A stretch of 64,000 nucleotides of DNA from Clostridiaceae bacterium AF10-41 (GTDB taxonomy: Bacteria > Bacillota > Clostridia > Clostridiales > Clostridiaceae), in assembly GCA_027686065.1 (NCBI GenBank), contig JAQCTH010000003.1, forward strand, positions 50,374 to 114,373, given 5' to 3'. The notes beneath the pieces were generated by a model. That model worked only from the letters and a program-made list of their open reading frames with translations. It did not search any database and was not told the DNA's origin. The position numbers and the translations under genes are program-made. Positions 1-8,114 of this stretch are shown one piece after another (the stretch's first letter is position 1; each line of letters opens with the position of its first letter).

Positions 1-48
1 TTGTAATATAATAAAGTTGTAATATAATAAAGTTGTAATATGTAAATT
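1..48. repeat. Three 16-bp tandem repeats upstream of glmM
   Basis: Two exact copies and one degenerate copy of TTGTAATATAATAAAG lie head to tail at the window edge. Each exact copy contains a TATAAT-like core, so the array may be part of the glmM promoter region or only simple AT-rich drift. The left limit is unknown because the window starts here. Confidence 0.6.
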
Positions 49-117
49 AAAAATGTATACTATTAGTGTTATATTATGTACAACCAATAAACCAATAGAA
101 AAAGTGAGGTAAAAAGT

Positions 118-1461
118 ATGGGTAGAATGTTTGGGACAGATGGAGTTAGAGGAATTGCAAATACAGAATTAACATCTGAAATAGCGTATGGTTTAGGAAG
201 AGCAGGAGCTTATGTATTAACGGAAGGAACTCATAAACCAAAGATATTAGTTGCAAAAGACACCAGAATTTCAGGAGATATGCTTGAAGCAGCTTTAGTA
301 TCAGGAATACTTTCAGTAGGAGCTGAGGCTGTTATATTAGGTGTTGTTCCAACTCCAGCAGTAGCACATTTAATAAGAGAATATAATGCTGATGCAGGTA
401 TAATGATTTCAGCATCACATAACCCTGTTGAATATAATGGAATAAAGTTTTTTGATAATAAAGGATATAAGTTGCAAGATGAATTAGAAGATGAAATCCA
501 AAGAGTTATAGAAAGTGGATTTGAAGGAGTACCAAGTCCAACAGGACATGATTTAGGAAGATCATCTATGGAAGTTGGAGCTCTCGATGAATATACAGAC
601 TATGCATTATCTACAATCCCAGTAGATTTAAAAGGTTTAAGAGTAGCTTTAGATTGTGCAAATGGAGCATGTTATAAAGCTGCAGTAAAAGCATTTAGAG
701 AGCTTGGAGCAGAGGTTTATGTTATAAATGATAATCCAGATGGAACAAATATAAATGAAAATTGTGGATCAACTCATCCAGAAGAATTACAAGATTATGT
801 TGTAAGAAAAAAATGTGATTTAGGTTTTGCTTTTGATGGAGATGCAGATAGATGTTTAGCAGTAGATGAAAAAGGGAATCTTATAAATGGAGATTTCGTA
901 TTAATGCTATGTGCAAAATACCTTAAAGATTTAGGGAAGCTTAAAGATGATACTTTAGTAGTTACAGTAATGAGTAATTTAGGCTTAGACATTGCTTGTA
1001 AAAAAGAAAGTATCAATGTTATTAAAACAAAAGTTGGAGACAGATATGTTTTAGAAGAAATGGTTAAGGATGGATATATTCTTGGTGGAGAACAATCTGG
1101 GCACATAATATTCTTAGAATACAATACAACTGGTGATGGATTAGTTACAGCGCTTCAGGTTGCAGCGATAACAAAGAGAAGTGGTAAGACTTTAAGTGAA
1201 TTGGCTGGAATAATGAAAGAGCTTCCTCAAGTATTAGTTAATGCTGAAGTTCCAAATGATAAGAAAAATATATATTTAGAAGATGAAGAAATAGTTAATG
1301 AAATAAAGAAAATAGAAGAAGCACTTCATGGTGCAGGTAGAGTTTTGATTAGACCTTCAGGTACAGAACCTCTAGTTAGAGTTATGCTAGAAGGAGAAAA
1401 TCAAGAAGAAATAGATAAAATGGCGCATGGATTAGTAGATTTAATATTAAGTAAAATATAA
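118..1461 (+). CDS. glmM: Phosphoglucosamine mutase
   Basis: GlmM converts glucosamine-6-phosphate to glucosamine-1-phosphate in the cytoplasm, on the way to UDP-GlcNAc and peptidoglycan. The 447-aa product has the usual family length. It starts MFGTDGVRG after a short MGR, carries the phosphoserine loop SASHNP with the catalytic Ser at about residue 100, the metal loop DGDADR near residue 240, and the sugar loop GGEQSGH and phosphate site RPSGTEP near the C-terminus. A GTGAGGT ribosome site precedes the ATG. It is followed by a strong terminator (1471-1511). The next step upstream in the pathway, glmS with its ribozyme, is also in this window at 22926. Confidence 0.97.
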   Translation: MGRMFGTDGVRGIANTELTSEIAYGLGRAGAYVLTEGTHKPKILVAKDTRISGDMLEAALVSGILSVGAEAVILGVVPTPAVAHLIREYNADAGIMISASHNPVEYNGIKFFDNKGYKLQDELEDEIQRVIESGFEGVPSPTGHDLGRSSMEVGALDEYTDYALSTIPVDLKGLRVALDCANGACYKAAVKAFRELGAEVYVINDNPDGTNINENCGSTHPEELQDYVVRKKCDLGFAFDGDADRCLAVDEKGNLINGDFVLMLCAKYLKDLGKLKDDTLVVTVMSNLGLDIACKKESINVIKTKVGDRYVLEEMVKDGYILGGEQSGHIIFLEYNTTGDGLVTALQVAAITKRSGKTLSELAGIMKELPQVLVNAEVPNDKKNIYLEDEEIVNEIKKIEEALHGAGRVLIRPSGTEPLVRVMLEGENQEEIDKMAHGLVDLILSKI

Positions 1462-1511
1462 TATGTTAATAAAAATATTACTAGTAATAAAAATACTAGT
1501 AATATTTTTTT
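1458..1511. repeat. 54-bp direct repeat, copy 1 (glmM terminator)
   Basis: Positions 1458-1511 are identical, base for base, to 5286-5339, and weaker similarity continues for roughly 20 bases past both copies (a shared TAAATAAAA). The two copies bracket the bacteriocin/ABC cassette. Copy 1 contains the glmM terminator hairpin. Confidence 0.9.
1471..1511 (+). terminator. Rho-independent terminator of glmM
   Basis: Two 16-nt arms at 1471-1486 and 1494-1509 (core ATTACTAGTA / TACTAGTAAT) around a 7-nt loop, ending in seven T. It lies ten bases after the glmM stop. Confidence 0.85.
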
Positions 1512-1825
1512 ATTTTAAATAAAACATCAATATAATTGCCAAAGTAATAATATTATTAGTATATAAACTTTTAATAATATCTGGAAAAATGATCTATAGT
1601 TACTTAGGTAGTAGATTAATCTATACACAAATAAAAATATAATAAAAAGTATTTTTAGATTTACTTAATAAAAATAATGTTGAAGAATGTATTTTTTTAT
1701 CTTATATTTTTCCCTTTTTGTGTGCTTGTTTCGACATGATAATAATGTAAAAAATGTTAAAATTATATAGAAATATATTTCAAAATTGAATTTTATTGTA
1801 ATTTTATAACATTGGAAGAGAGAAA
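1512..1825. promoter_or_regulatory. Leader region of the bacteriocin cassette, possible Spo0A box
   Basis: No gene is seen in these 314 bases. TTCGACA at 1730-1736 matches the reverse complement of the Spo0A box core (TGTCGAA), and AT-rich -10-like sequence follows within 30 bases. Bacteriocin genes in Firmicutes are often under transition-state control, so a Spo0A link is plausible, but one short match in AT-rich DNA is weak evidence. Confidence 0.3.
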
Positions 1826-2209
1826 ATGAATAAAAAAATATTGATTGCTTTAGGAATGGTAGCTTGCCTTACTATTCCAACTACAGTAAAAGCAAGAGTT
1901 ACCTGGAATTATGGAAGTTGGTTATTAGAAAGTGGGACAGAAATATATGGGTATTTATTTAAACCATCAGGTTCTACTTACACTTATGAGGCAGGTACAG
2001 ATAACAAAACTATGAATGGGAATGGTGCTTGGGTTAAAATTTATGCAACAGCTGCAGGAAATACAATTCCTGGGAGTGAGGCAATAGGTAGAGCTGCTTA
2101 TAATGCAGTAGCACGTGCAAGTGCCGCAAATGCTCAATATTGGGGAAGTGGACATTCTACAAGAGCAGATGCTGATAGGTATGAATGGCTATATCTTAGT
2201 ACACAATAA
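1826..2209 (+). CDS. Secreted bacteriocin-like peptide (lactococcin 972-like)
   Basis: A 127-aa precursor. Residues 1-23 form a classical Sec signal peptide (KK, a hydrophobic stretch, then VKA as probable cleavage site), leaving a mature peptide of about 104 aa that has no cysteine and is rich in Gly, Ala, Ser, Tyr and Trp. The mature start VTWNYG and the later GAWVKIYATA resemble the lactococcin 972 family layout (TWxYG near the start, a WAKA-like stretch in the middle). The downstream FtsX-type permeases and ATPase are the usual partners of that family. Family assignment is by eye and could be wrong; an exported peptide handled by the adjacent ABC genes is the safer statement. It is separated from them by an attenuating hairpin. 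Confidence 0.6.
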   Translation: MNKKILIALGMVACLTIPTTVKARVTWNYGSWLLESGTEIYGYLFKPSGSTYTYEAGTDNKTMNGNGAWVKIYATAAGNTIPGSEAIGRAAYNAVARASAANAQYWGSGHSTRADADRYEWLYLSTQ

Positions 2210-2218
2210 ATTTAAAGT

Positions 2219-2249
2219 AAAAATGAAGCAAATAAATTGCTTCATTTTT
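2219..2249 (+). terminator. Hairpin between peptide gene and transporter genes
   Basis: Arms AAAAATGAAGCAA / TTGCTTCATTTTT (13 bp) around a 5-nt loop, with the T-run inside the 3' arm. It lies 9 bases after the peptide stop and 17 before the first permease start, so it probably keeps peptide mRNA far more abundant than transporter mRNA. Confidence 0.8.
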
Positions 2250-2266
2250 AAAATTAAGGAGTAATA

Positions 2267-3319
2267 ATGAAGAATGAGAAAAAAATAAAATCAATGTTTC
2301 TCTTAATAGGATTTACTGTATCTATTTATTGTATATTAATAATTCTTAGCTCAAGTTATAGGTTATATAAGAGTAGTTCAGAAAAAAATAATTTTAATAT
2401 TAAGTATAGTATTATACAAGTTCAATTAAAAGATGGTAGTAAAAAAGATATGAAATCTTTTACAGAGGAATTAGAAGATATAAATATAAAAGATATATTA
2501 ACACTTGAAATGGATGATAGTATTGTTAAAGAAGATTATATAGCAGCAACTAAGATACTTGGAATAAGTGGAGAAATAGATTTAGATGAGTTCGGGAAAG
2601 TAGTTAGTAAAGGCGTAGATGATATTAAAATTAATAGTGGAGAAAGGGTAGCTATAGTAGGTGAAGGAACCATAAAAAATTCGATTGAAAAAGAAGGCGA
2701 AAGATATATAAAGGTCTTTGATGACTATTATAAAGTTATTGGTGAATTAAAAGGAAATGATTATTTAGCATATCATGTAATAGTTCCACTAAAAAGCTTA
2801 CAATTTTATAATGAGAAATATAATGTTTTTAATTATTTAATAAAAAATAGCGATTTAGAAAAGCTTAATAATTTAAGTGATAATTATGAAGTAAAATTTA
2901 CTAACATTCCGATGGTAGATATAAAAAAAGAAATTTTAGAAAAACTTCCAGAAACAAAAGATTTTATATTTAATTTGTTTTTAGCGCTTATTAATATGAT
3001 GTTGTTTTCAATATTTTTTGCAAAAGATATGAAAAGAGAATTAGCAATAATGAGAGTGCTTGGAGCTAGAAATAGACATATTATAAAGGTAGTTTTTATA
3101 AAAATAGTCAGAATAGCATTAATTTCAATTCCTATAGCCTTGACTATGGCATATAAAACTATAACATATATAAATAATATATTAATAAATTCTTTTAGTA
3201 AATTAAATTTAAATTTAGTTTTTATAAGTCTAGGGTTAGCTGGGATAATTATAGCTATATCAGTGATTGTAACTTGTTTTAATGCTTTAAGTTTTAAAGT
3301 ATTAAAAGAAATAAGATAG
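2267..3319 (+). CDS. ABC transporter permease, FtsX/MacB-type (subunit 1)
   Basis: A 350-aa membrane protein with the FtsX layout: one N-terminal membrane segment (about residues 11-31), an extracytoplasmic domain of about 200 residues, then three membrane segments in the last 120 residues. The cytoplasmic loop ELAIMRVLGARNRHI is the typical FtsX coupling stretch that contacts the ATPase. It is 8 bases upstream of a second, larger permease of the same plan, and together they total about 760 aa. Single-chain bacteriocin-associated membrane proteins of similar size exist, so the pair may be a split version. Likely role: export of, or immunity to, the peptide at 1826. Confidence 0.75.
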   Translation: MKNEKKIKSMFLLIGFTVSIYCILIILSSSYRLYKSSSEKNNFNIKYSIIQVQLKDGSKKDMKSFTEELEDINIKDILTLEMDDSIVKEDYIAATKILGISGEIDLDEFGKVVSKGVDDIKINSGERVAIVGEGTIKNSIEKEGERYIKVFDDYYKVIGELKGNDYLAYHVIVPLKSLQFYNEKYNVFNYLIKNSDLEKLNNLSDNYEVKFTNIPMVDIKKEILEKLPETKDFIFNLFLALINMMLFSIFFAKDMKRELAIMRVLGARNRHIIKVVFIKIVRIALISIPIALTMAYKTITYINNILINSFSKLNLNLVFISLGLAGIIIAISVIVTCFNALSFKVLKEIR

Positions 3320-3327
3320 GAGTTAGT

Positions 3328-4566
3328 ATGAAAAATAAAAGTTTATTTTTTGACTTTAAAAGAGCATTTATAATAAATATTCTGATAATTATTCAAATAA
3401 TGTTTTGGGTATTTTACATGGGGTCTTTTATATCTATTATAAATTTTAAAGAAACCTTTATAAAAAGATTTGATAAGTATTATCCGAGAGAAAATGGAGC
3501 AATAATTACCTTTGAAAAACTAATAATGGGAAACGATAAAGGTGAAAATCAAGAAGAGATTTTCAAACTTTTAGATAATAACAATATTGAGTATGAAGTG
3601 GTTAGAGATAATTACCAAGGAGATGATACAATAGATATGTCTTTATTTTCAAAAGACACTAGTGTTTTTAATAGTAACTATAGAGAAGATGAATCTCCTT
3701 ATAATGTTATAGAACCTAATACTGCTAATTATACATTTATAAGAAATAAGAACAAATATATTGAAGGTGAAATAAGGGAAGATGATTGGGAACTAAAAGG
3801 AAATAAGATACCTATAATTTTAGGAAGTAATTTAAGAAAGCTATATAATATTGGAGATATCATTAAATATGAAGGGAATAGTGAAAAATATAAAGAAAAA
3901 ATATTTGAAATAAAGGGATTCTTTAAGAAAGATGTAATGTTTTCTACTACAGGAAGCCCGACTATGGCATCACAAATAACTAATGGTAAGGTGTTTATGC
4001 CTTTATCTAAGAATGATTTAATAATGAATTTTAATTTTAATCCAATAATTGTGTACTTAAATGAAGATAACTTACAAGCTGAAGTTCTGAGTCTTAAAAA
4101 TCAATTAAATAATATTAATAGTGATATTAGTATAAATAGTTTTAATGTAGATTTAAACAGATTTTTAGACCAAGTTGAAGTAAACATAATGTATGAAAAA
4201 TTAAGGTTAGGAATTATTAGTCTTATAATTGCTTCAGCAATTATAACTTCAATAGGATATGTAATAAATATTAGTAGGGATAGAATTGGAGTATTGTATG
4301 CTGTAGGAGGAAGTAAGAAATATATTTTTAAGAAAGCATTAGAAGAATTTATGCTCGTAGCTTTAATTGGATGTTTATTAGGAGAAGCCTTCTACTTAAA
4401 AGAAGGAAAACAAGTATATACACTTTTTATAAATGAAAACATAGGATTTAATTTATTAGTCTCAACTATTCTATTACTACTAATAATTCTATTAGTAGTT
4501 ATAGTTTCTTTAAGAAAAATAAATAAATTATCCCCAAGAGAATTAATAGGAGGCTTTATAGAATGA
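3328..4566 (+). CDS. ABC transporter permease, FtsX/MacB-type (subunit 2)
   Basis: A 412-aa protein with one N-terminal membrane segment (about 14-36), a large soluble domain, and three C-terminal membrane segments. The cytoplasmic loop ISRDRIGVLYAVGGSKKYI is the FtsX coupling motif. The C-terminus KLSPRELIGGFIE is typical of MacB-like permeases. The stop overlaps the start of the ATPase gene (ATGA), so the two are translationally coupled. With subunit 1 it probably makes a heterodimeric mechanotransmission-type transporter rather than a classical pore exporter. Confidence 0.75.
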   Translation: MKNKSLFFDFKRAFIINILIIIQIMFWVFYMGSFISIINFKETFIKRFDKYYPRENGAIITFEKLIMGNDKGENQEEIFKLLDNNNIEYEVVRDNYQGDDTIDMSLFSKDTSVFNSNYREDESPYNVIEPNTANYTFIRNKNKYIEGEIREDDWELKGNKIPIILGSNLRKLYNIGDIIKYEGNSEKYKEKIFEIKGFFKKDVMFSTTGSPTMASQITNGKVFMPLSKNDLIMNFNFNPIIVYLNEDNLQAEVLSLKNQLNNINSDISINSFNVDLNRFLDQVEVNIMYEKLRLGIISLIIASAIITSIGYVINISRDRIGVLYAVGGSKKYIFKKALEEFMLVALIGCLLGEAFYLKEGKQVYTLFINENIGFNLLVSTILLLLIILLVVIVSLRKINKLSPRELIGGFIE

Positions 4567-5237
4567 GTATTATTTCATTAAAGAATATAAATAAAAGCTA
4601 TGGAAAAGGAGCTAGTTATGTTTCAGTATTAAAGGATTTATCATTAGAAATTCAAGAAGGGGATATGGTATCTATAATGGGGCCATCTGGATGTGGGAAG
4701 AGTACTTTCTTAAATATTATTGGATGTATTGATACAGCTGATAGTGGAACATATATATTAAACGAAGTTAATATAGAAAATAAAAATTTAGCTAGATTAT
4801 CACATATAAGAAATAGAGAGGTTGCATTTGTATTTCAAAATTTTGCATTAATAAAGGAGTTTTCTGTTCTAGATAATGTAATTCTTCCTCTTAATTTTAG
4901 AAAGATGAGAAGAAAAGAAAAACTTACTCTATCTAGAAAGTATTTAAAGGAGTTGGATATATTAGAACTTGAAAATAAGAAAGTGAATGATTTATCTGGT
5001 GGGCAACAGCAAAGAGTAGCAATTGCGAGAGCATTAGTACAAGAATCAAAGATTATATTAGCCGATGAGCCAACTGGTGCTCTTGATGAAGAAAACAGTA
5101 TAAAAATTATGGAAATATTAAGTAGGTTAAATAAATCTCTTAATAAAACTATAATAATAGTTACTCATAATAAAATGGTTTCAAATTTTTGCAATAAAAA
5201 CATAGTATTAACAAAAGGAAAGTGTGAAGTAAGTTAA
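4563..5237 (+). CDS. ABC transporter ATP-binding protein, MacB/LolD type
   Basis: A 224-aa nucleotide-binding subunit of the MacB/LolD/BceA group. Walker A GPSGCGKST, Q-loop VFQNFALIKEFSVLDNV, signature LSGGQQQRVAIARAL, Walker B IILADEPTGALD and the switch His in IVTHN are all intact. The ATG overlaps the stop of permease 2 by four bases. It powers the two upstream FtsX-type permeases. After its stop the DNA soon returns to the second copy of the glmM terminator repeat, which marks the right edge of the cassette. Confidence 0.93.
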   Translation: MSIISLKNINKSYGKGASYVSVLKDLSLEIQEGDMVSIMGPSGCGKSTFLNIIGCIDTADSGTYILNEVNIENKNLARLSHIRNREVAFVFQNFALIKEFSVLDNVILPLNFRKMRRKEKLTLSRKYLKELDILELENKKVNDLSGGQQQRVAIARALVQESKIILADEPTGALDEENSIKIMEILSRLNKSLNKTIIIVTHNKMVSNFCNKNIVLTKGKCEVS

Positions 5238-5285
5238 TATTTTATAGGAAAAATTTTTTTGATTAAATATTTACTATAAATGTTA

Positions 5286-5339
5286 ATAATATGTTAATAA
5301 AAATATTACTAGTAATAAAAATACTAGTAATATTTTTTT
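5286..5339. repeat. 54-bp direct repeat, copy 2 (right edge of cassette)
   Basis: Identical to 1458-1511. It includes the same hairpin (5299-5339), which here can terminate the ABC operon. See the copy 1 entry and the finding on the island. Confidence 0.9.
5299..5339 (+). terminator. Second copy of the glmM-type terminator
   Basis: Same 16-bp stem and T-run as at 1471-1511. It ends 18 bases before the -35 box of the following Rrf2-family gene. Confidence 0.8.
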
Positions 5340-5356
5340 TGATTCTAAATAAAATA

Positions 5357-5385
5357 TTGACATTTTATTTAGCTGTAACTATAAT
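5357..5385 (+). promoter_or_regulatory. Sigma-A promoter of the Rrf2-family gene
   Basis: A perfect TTGACA (5357-5362) and a perfect TATAAT (5380-5385) are separated by 17 bases. The -10 box lies inside the dyad described next, so the regulator would block its own transcription. Confidence 0.88.
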
Positions 5386-5392
5386 GGTTACA
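5374..5392. promoter_or_regulatory. Operator dyad TGTAAC-N7-GTTACA over the -10 box
   Basis: An inverted repeat with 6-bp arms and a 7-base spacer that holds most of the TATAAT box. The same dyad, with longer arms, recurs at 5859-5883 before the next gene. Two matching dyads flanking a regulator gene make it the probable Rrf2-protein target. Confidence 0.75.
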
Positions 5393-5407
5393 ACAGGAGG
5401 GGTTATT

Positions 5408-5836
5408 ATGAAAATAAGTAGCAGATTTTCTGTAGCTGTTCACATACTATCAGTAGTATCTATTGAGAAAGATAGACTATGTACATCAGAATGGATTTCT
5501 GAAAGCGTAAATACTAATCCAGTAATTATTAGAAGAGTTACAGGGATGTTAAAAAAAGCTGGTATAGTAGGCGTAAATCCAGGAAGCGGGGGCGCATATC
5601 TTTTAAAAGATATAGAAGAAATTTCTTTGCTAGATATATATAAGGCTGTTGATGTTGTTGAAGAAGGTCAGCTTTTTCAAATACATGAAAATCCTAATCC
5701 TAAGTGTCCAATAGGAGCTAACATTCAGATTGTATTAGAGATTATACTTTTTAAAGCTCAAGATGCCATGGAAAATGTCCTAAAAGACGTTACTATGAAG
5801 GATATAGTTGAAGGACTAATTAAAAAGATGGAATAA
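5408..5836 (+). CDS. Rrf2-family transcriptional regulator (YwnA-like)
   Basis: A 142-aa winged-helix repressor. MKISSRFSVAVHIL opens the protein; the recognition region NPVIIRRVTGMLKKAGIV and the wing GSGGAYL follow, and a long C-terminal dimer helix ends it. The motif NPNPKCPIGANIQ, with one conserved Cys, is typical of the YwnA branch and differs from the three-Cys iron-sulfur cluster of IscR, so a redox-sensing thiol is more likely than a cluster. The ATG at 5408 follows an AGGAGGGG ribosome site; longer in-frame starts lie inside the terminator and promoter. It probably represses itself and the two downstream genes through TGTAAC-N7-GTTACA. Confidence 0.88.
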   Translation: MKISSRFSVAVHILSVVSIEKDRLCTSEWISESVNTNPVIIRRVTGMLKKAGIVGVNPGSGGAYLLKDIEEISLLDIYKAVDVVEEGQLFQIHENPNPKCPIGANIQIVLEIILFKAQDAMENVLKDVTMKDIVEGLIKKME

Positions 5837-5858
5837 ATATATTCTATTTTTTTATAAT

Positions 5859-5883
5859 AGTTGTAACTTAAATGGTTACAACT
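5859..5883. promoter_or_regulatory. Second Rrf2-type operator before the DsbA-like gene
   Basis: Perfect 9-bp arms AGTTGTAAC / GTTACAACT around 7 bases, the same core and spacing as 5374-5392. A possible -35 (TTACAA, 5876-5881) and -10 (TTATAT, 5899-5904) overlap its right arm, so binding would block transcription of the DsbA-like/dioxygenase pair. Confidence 0.72.
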
Positions 5884-5972
5884 AGATTGTTTAAGTGATT
5901 ATATAAATAATATTGAAAGTTTATATAGTGACTATTTAAAAGTTTATTTAAATTTAGGAGGAATAAGTAAAT

Positions 5973-6596
5973 ATGAAGAAAAAAATATATTATATTATGG
6001 ATACAATGTGTGGTTGGTGCTATGGTTTCAGTAACGTAATAACTAAAATACAAGAAAAATATAATGATAAATATGATTTTATAATTTTATCAGGTGGAAT
6101 GTGGGTAGATGAAAATGTTAAGGGTATTAATGATGATTTAGGAAATTATATAAAGAATCATAATACAAATATAGAGAGACTGACAGGAAGAAAGTTTGGA
6201 GAAGGATTTAATAAAAATGTATTAGGTAATAAAAATATGGTTTTAGATAGTTTACCTGGAGCAAAAGCTGTAGTTTTAGCACAAAAGCTAAAGAAGGATA
6301 TTTCATTTGAATTTCTTAAAAAGATTCAAGAATCATTTTTTATTGAAGGAAAAGATCCTAATAACTTAGAAATCTATACTACAATAGCAGAAGAGTTTGG
6401 AATAGACAAAGATGAGTTTGAAAAGAAATTTTTATCAGAAGAATTAACAAATGAAACTTACTCAGTTTTTAATATGGTAGCTTCAATGGGGGCAATGAGT
6501 TTCCCAACTGTTATTATGGTAGAAGGTAATAAAGGAAAAATAATAGCACAAGGTTATAGCAGCTTTGAAGAATTAGATAAAATACTATCGATATAG
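5973..6596 (+). CDS. DsbA-family thioredoxin-fold protein (FrnE-like)
   Basis: A 207-aa protein with the active site DTMCGWCYGF at about residues 10-19 (CGWC), a helical insertion, and a cis-Pro region SFPTVIM near residue 174, the plan of DsbA/2-hydroxychromene-2-carboxylate isomerase proteins. There is no signal peptide, so it acts in the cytoplasm, like FrnE-type thiol oxidoreductases. An AGGAGGA site precedes the ATG. It follows an Rrf2-type operator and is probably co-transcribed with the dioxygenase-like gene 55 bases downstream. Inferred role: dithiol/disulfide exchange during electrophile or oxidant stress. Confidence 0.82.
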   Translation: MKKKIYYIMDTMCGWCYGFSNVITKIQEKYNDKYDFIILSGGMWVDENVKGINDDLGNYIKNHNTNIERLTGRKFGEGFNKNVLGNKNMVLDSLPGAKAVVLAQKLKKDISFEFLKKIQESFFIEGKDPNNLEIYTTIAEEFGIDKDEFEKKFLSEELTNETYSVFNMVASMGAMSFPTVIMVEGNKGKIIAQGYSSFEELDKILSI

Positions 6597-6651
6597 ATAA
6601 AATATAAAAGCAGAATTTATTGATAAATTTAAAAATAAGGAGGGAAATAAT

Positions 6652-7428
6652 ATGAATAAGAAAATGCCAGTACTATTTATTTCACATGGAAGTCCTATGA
6701 ATGTAGTATTAGATAATGACTACACTAAAGCATTAAAAAATTTGGGAAAGAGTTTAAAAGAACCAAAAGCAGTAATGGTAATATCAGCACATTGGAAAAC
6801 AAAAGGAACTTATGTAACATATAGTGATAAGCCAAAACAAATTTATGATTTTTATGGATTTCCAGATGAAATATATAATATAAAATATACTCCAGATGGT
6901 GGGAAGGAATTTGCGAAAATGGTAGTAGAGGAATTATCTGAAGAAGGTGCCAAGCTTACAGATGAATGGGGACTAGACCATGCTTCATGGGGAGTGTTAA
7001 AATATATATTTCCAAAAGCTAATATACCAGTGTTTGAATTAAGTTTAAATGCACTTTTAACAGAAGAGCAGCATTATAATATAGGTAAAAAACTATCTAA
7101 GTTTAGAGAAATGGGATTATTAATTATAGGTAGTGGGGATATAGTTCATAACTTAGGAACAGCAGATTATGATATATATGGAGAGGCATATGAATGGGCA
7201 GAAGCTTTTGATAATTATATGGTTAAAGCTGTGAAAGAACATAAGCATAAAGATCTAATTAATTATAGAGAGCTAGGAGATATAGTAAAACTTGCAGTTC
7301 CAACAGATGAACATTTTTTACCACTATTATATGTGATTGGATTACAGCAAGAAGGTGAGAATGTAGAGATTATTCATCAAAGTATTCAAAATGGGTCTAT
7401 TTCAATGAGTTGCATAAAAATAGGTTAA
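6652..7428 (+). CDS. Class III extradiol dioxygenase-like protein (YgiD/DODA family)
   Basis: A 258-aa LigB-superfamily protein. The putative metal ligands are in the expected places: HGSP near residue 13, SAHWKT near residue 48, and GSGDIVHNLG near residue 164; DHASWGVL and PVFELSLN are family signatures. Relatives open aromatic rings (4,5-DOPA dioxygenase) or have unknown substrates in anaerobes, where an oxygen-dependent reaction is hard to rationalise. The site AAGGAGGG precedes the ATG. Co-location with the DsbA-like gene under an Rrf2-type operator suggests a stress role. Confidence 0.82.
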   Translation: MNKKMPVLFISHGSPMNVVLDNDYTKALKNLGKSLKEPKAVMVISAHWKTKGTYVTYSDKPKQIYDFYGFPDEIYNIKYTPDGGKEFAKMVVEELSEEGAKLTDEWGLDHASWGVLKYIFPKANIPVFELSLNALLTEEQHYNIGKKLSKFREMGLLIIGSGDIVHNLGTADYDIYGEAYEWAEAFDNYMVKAVKEHKHKDLINYRELGDIVKLAVPTDEHFLPLLYVIGLQQEGENVEIIHQSIQNGSISMSCIKIG

Positions 7429-7764
7429 GAGAACTAGTTTGGGTGTCAAGAAAAGCAATCAATACAATTGAAACCTATGTGATATATAATATTTGGACAT
7501 AGAAATATTTTTTATTATATAGTAGAAATCTCTGTCAATAGATATACAATATATTTTACATGCAGATTAATTGAAAATAAATAACTCAATAAAAGTAATA
7601 AGTTAAGTTGTTAATGTATTAAAATAATATATAAAATAAATACATAAATATAATTTTATTTTTGATATTTTAATAAAAATATAGAATTAATAATGATAAA
7701 TTAATAATAATAGCAAATAAAAGTAGTATATAAAAAGTAATTTGCCAAAGTTTTCATTAAATCA
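7429..7764. other. Non-coding AT-rich gap before the ilv operon
   Basis: No open frame, hairpin with a T-run, or clear promoter was seen in these 336 bases apart from the ilv promoter that begins at 7765. Termination of the preceding operon is not obvious. Confidence 0.6.
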
Positions 7765-7793
7765 TTGACACTAGGAGAAATGGGGAGTAAAAT
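7765..7793 (+). promoter_or_regulatory. Sigma-A promoter of the ilv operon
   Basis: TTGACA (7765-7770), 17-base spacer, TAAAAT (7788-7793). It lies directly upstream of the T-box leader. Confidence 0.85.
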
Positions 7794-8082
7794 TTTAGCA
7801 ATACCAAAATTTAATAGGTCCTTATAAATTTTATAAAATGCAAAGAAGGAGACTTTTATTTAGAGAATAAAGTTACAGAGAGTCCATGGTAGGTGTGAAT
7901 GGATACTTTACTAAATGATTATCACTCCAGAGCAGTGTCCTTGAAAGTACGAAGAGGTATAAGTAAAGGATAACCGGTAAGCACCGTTAAAGGCAAGGGT
8001 TTGTTGGAACCTAGTGATAGTATAATTAAGGCGGAATGTTTATTACCACCATATTGAGTCATATCATTAATGGTGGTTTTTT
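7794..8082 (+). promoter_or_regulatory. T-box leader, isoleucine-type specifier
   Basis: A tRNA-sensing leader. Stem I shows AGAGAG at 7877-7882 and GGTAGGTG at about 7889, the usual distal elements. The 3' side of the specifier loop reads ATC-ACTCCAGAGC, which aligns with the NNN-AnTCnnGAGC pattern, giving ATC (Ile) at 7921-7923. A stem III-like AACCGGTAAGCACCGTT follows, then a T-box core TTGTTGGAACC (8001-8011), and a terminator with arms ACCACCAT / ATGGTGGT and a T-run (8045-8082). An isoleucine sensor fits a citramalate-route operon. The tRNA-pairing bulge reads TGGA, where tRNA-Ile (discriminator A) would predict TGGT. Confidence 0.82.
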
Positions 8083-8114
8083 CACACAATTTTTTAATAA
8101 AAGGGGGCAAAAAA

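Noticed and set aside
1..48. CRISPR array at the window start
   Set aside because: The 16-bp units are directly joined with no spacers; it is a simple tandem repeat.
5291..5407. ATG start for the Rrf2 gene at 5291
   Set aside because: This start is inside the terminator repeat and upstream of the gene's own promoter.
5868..6053. 61-codon minus-strand frame over the DsbA-like start
   Set aside because: It overlaps an operator, a ribosome site and the start of a conserved gene, and has no protein features.
8070..8114. ATG start for ilvH at 8070
   Set aside because: It falls inside the T-box terminator stem; the TTG at 8115 has a ribosome site and gives the family N-terminus.
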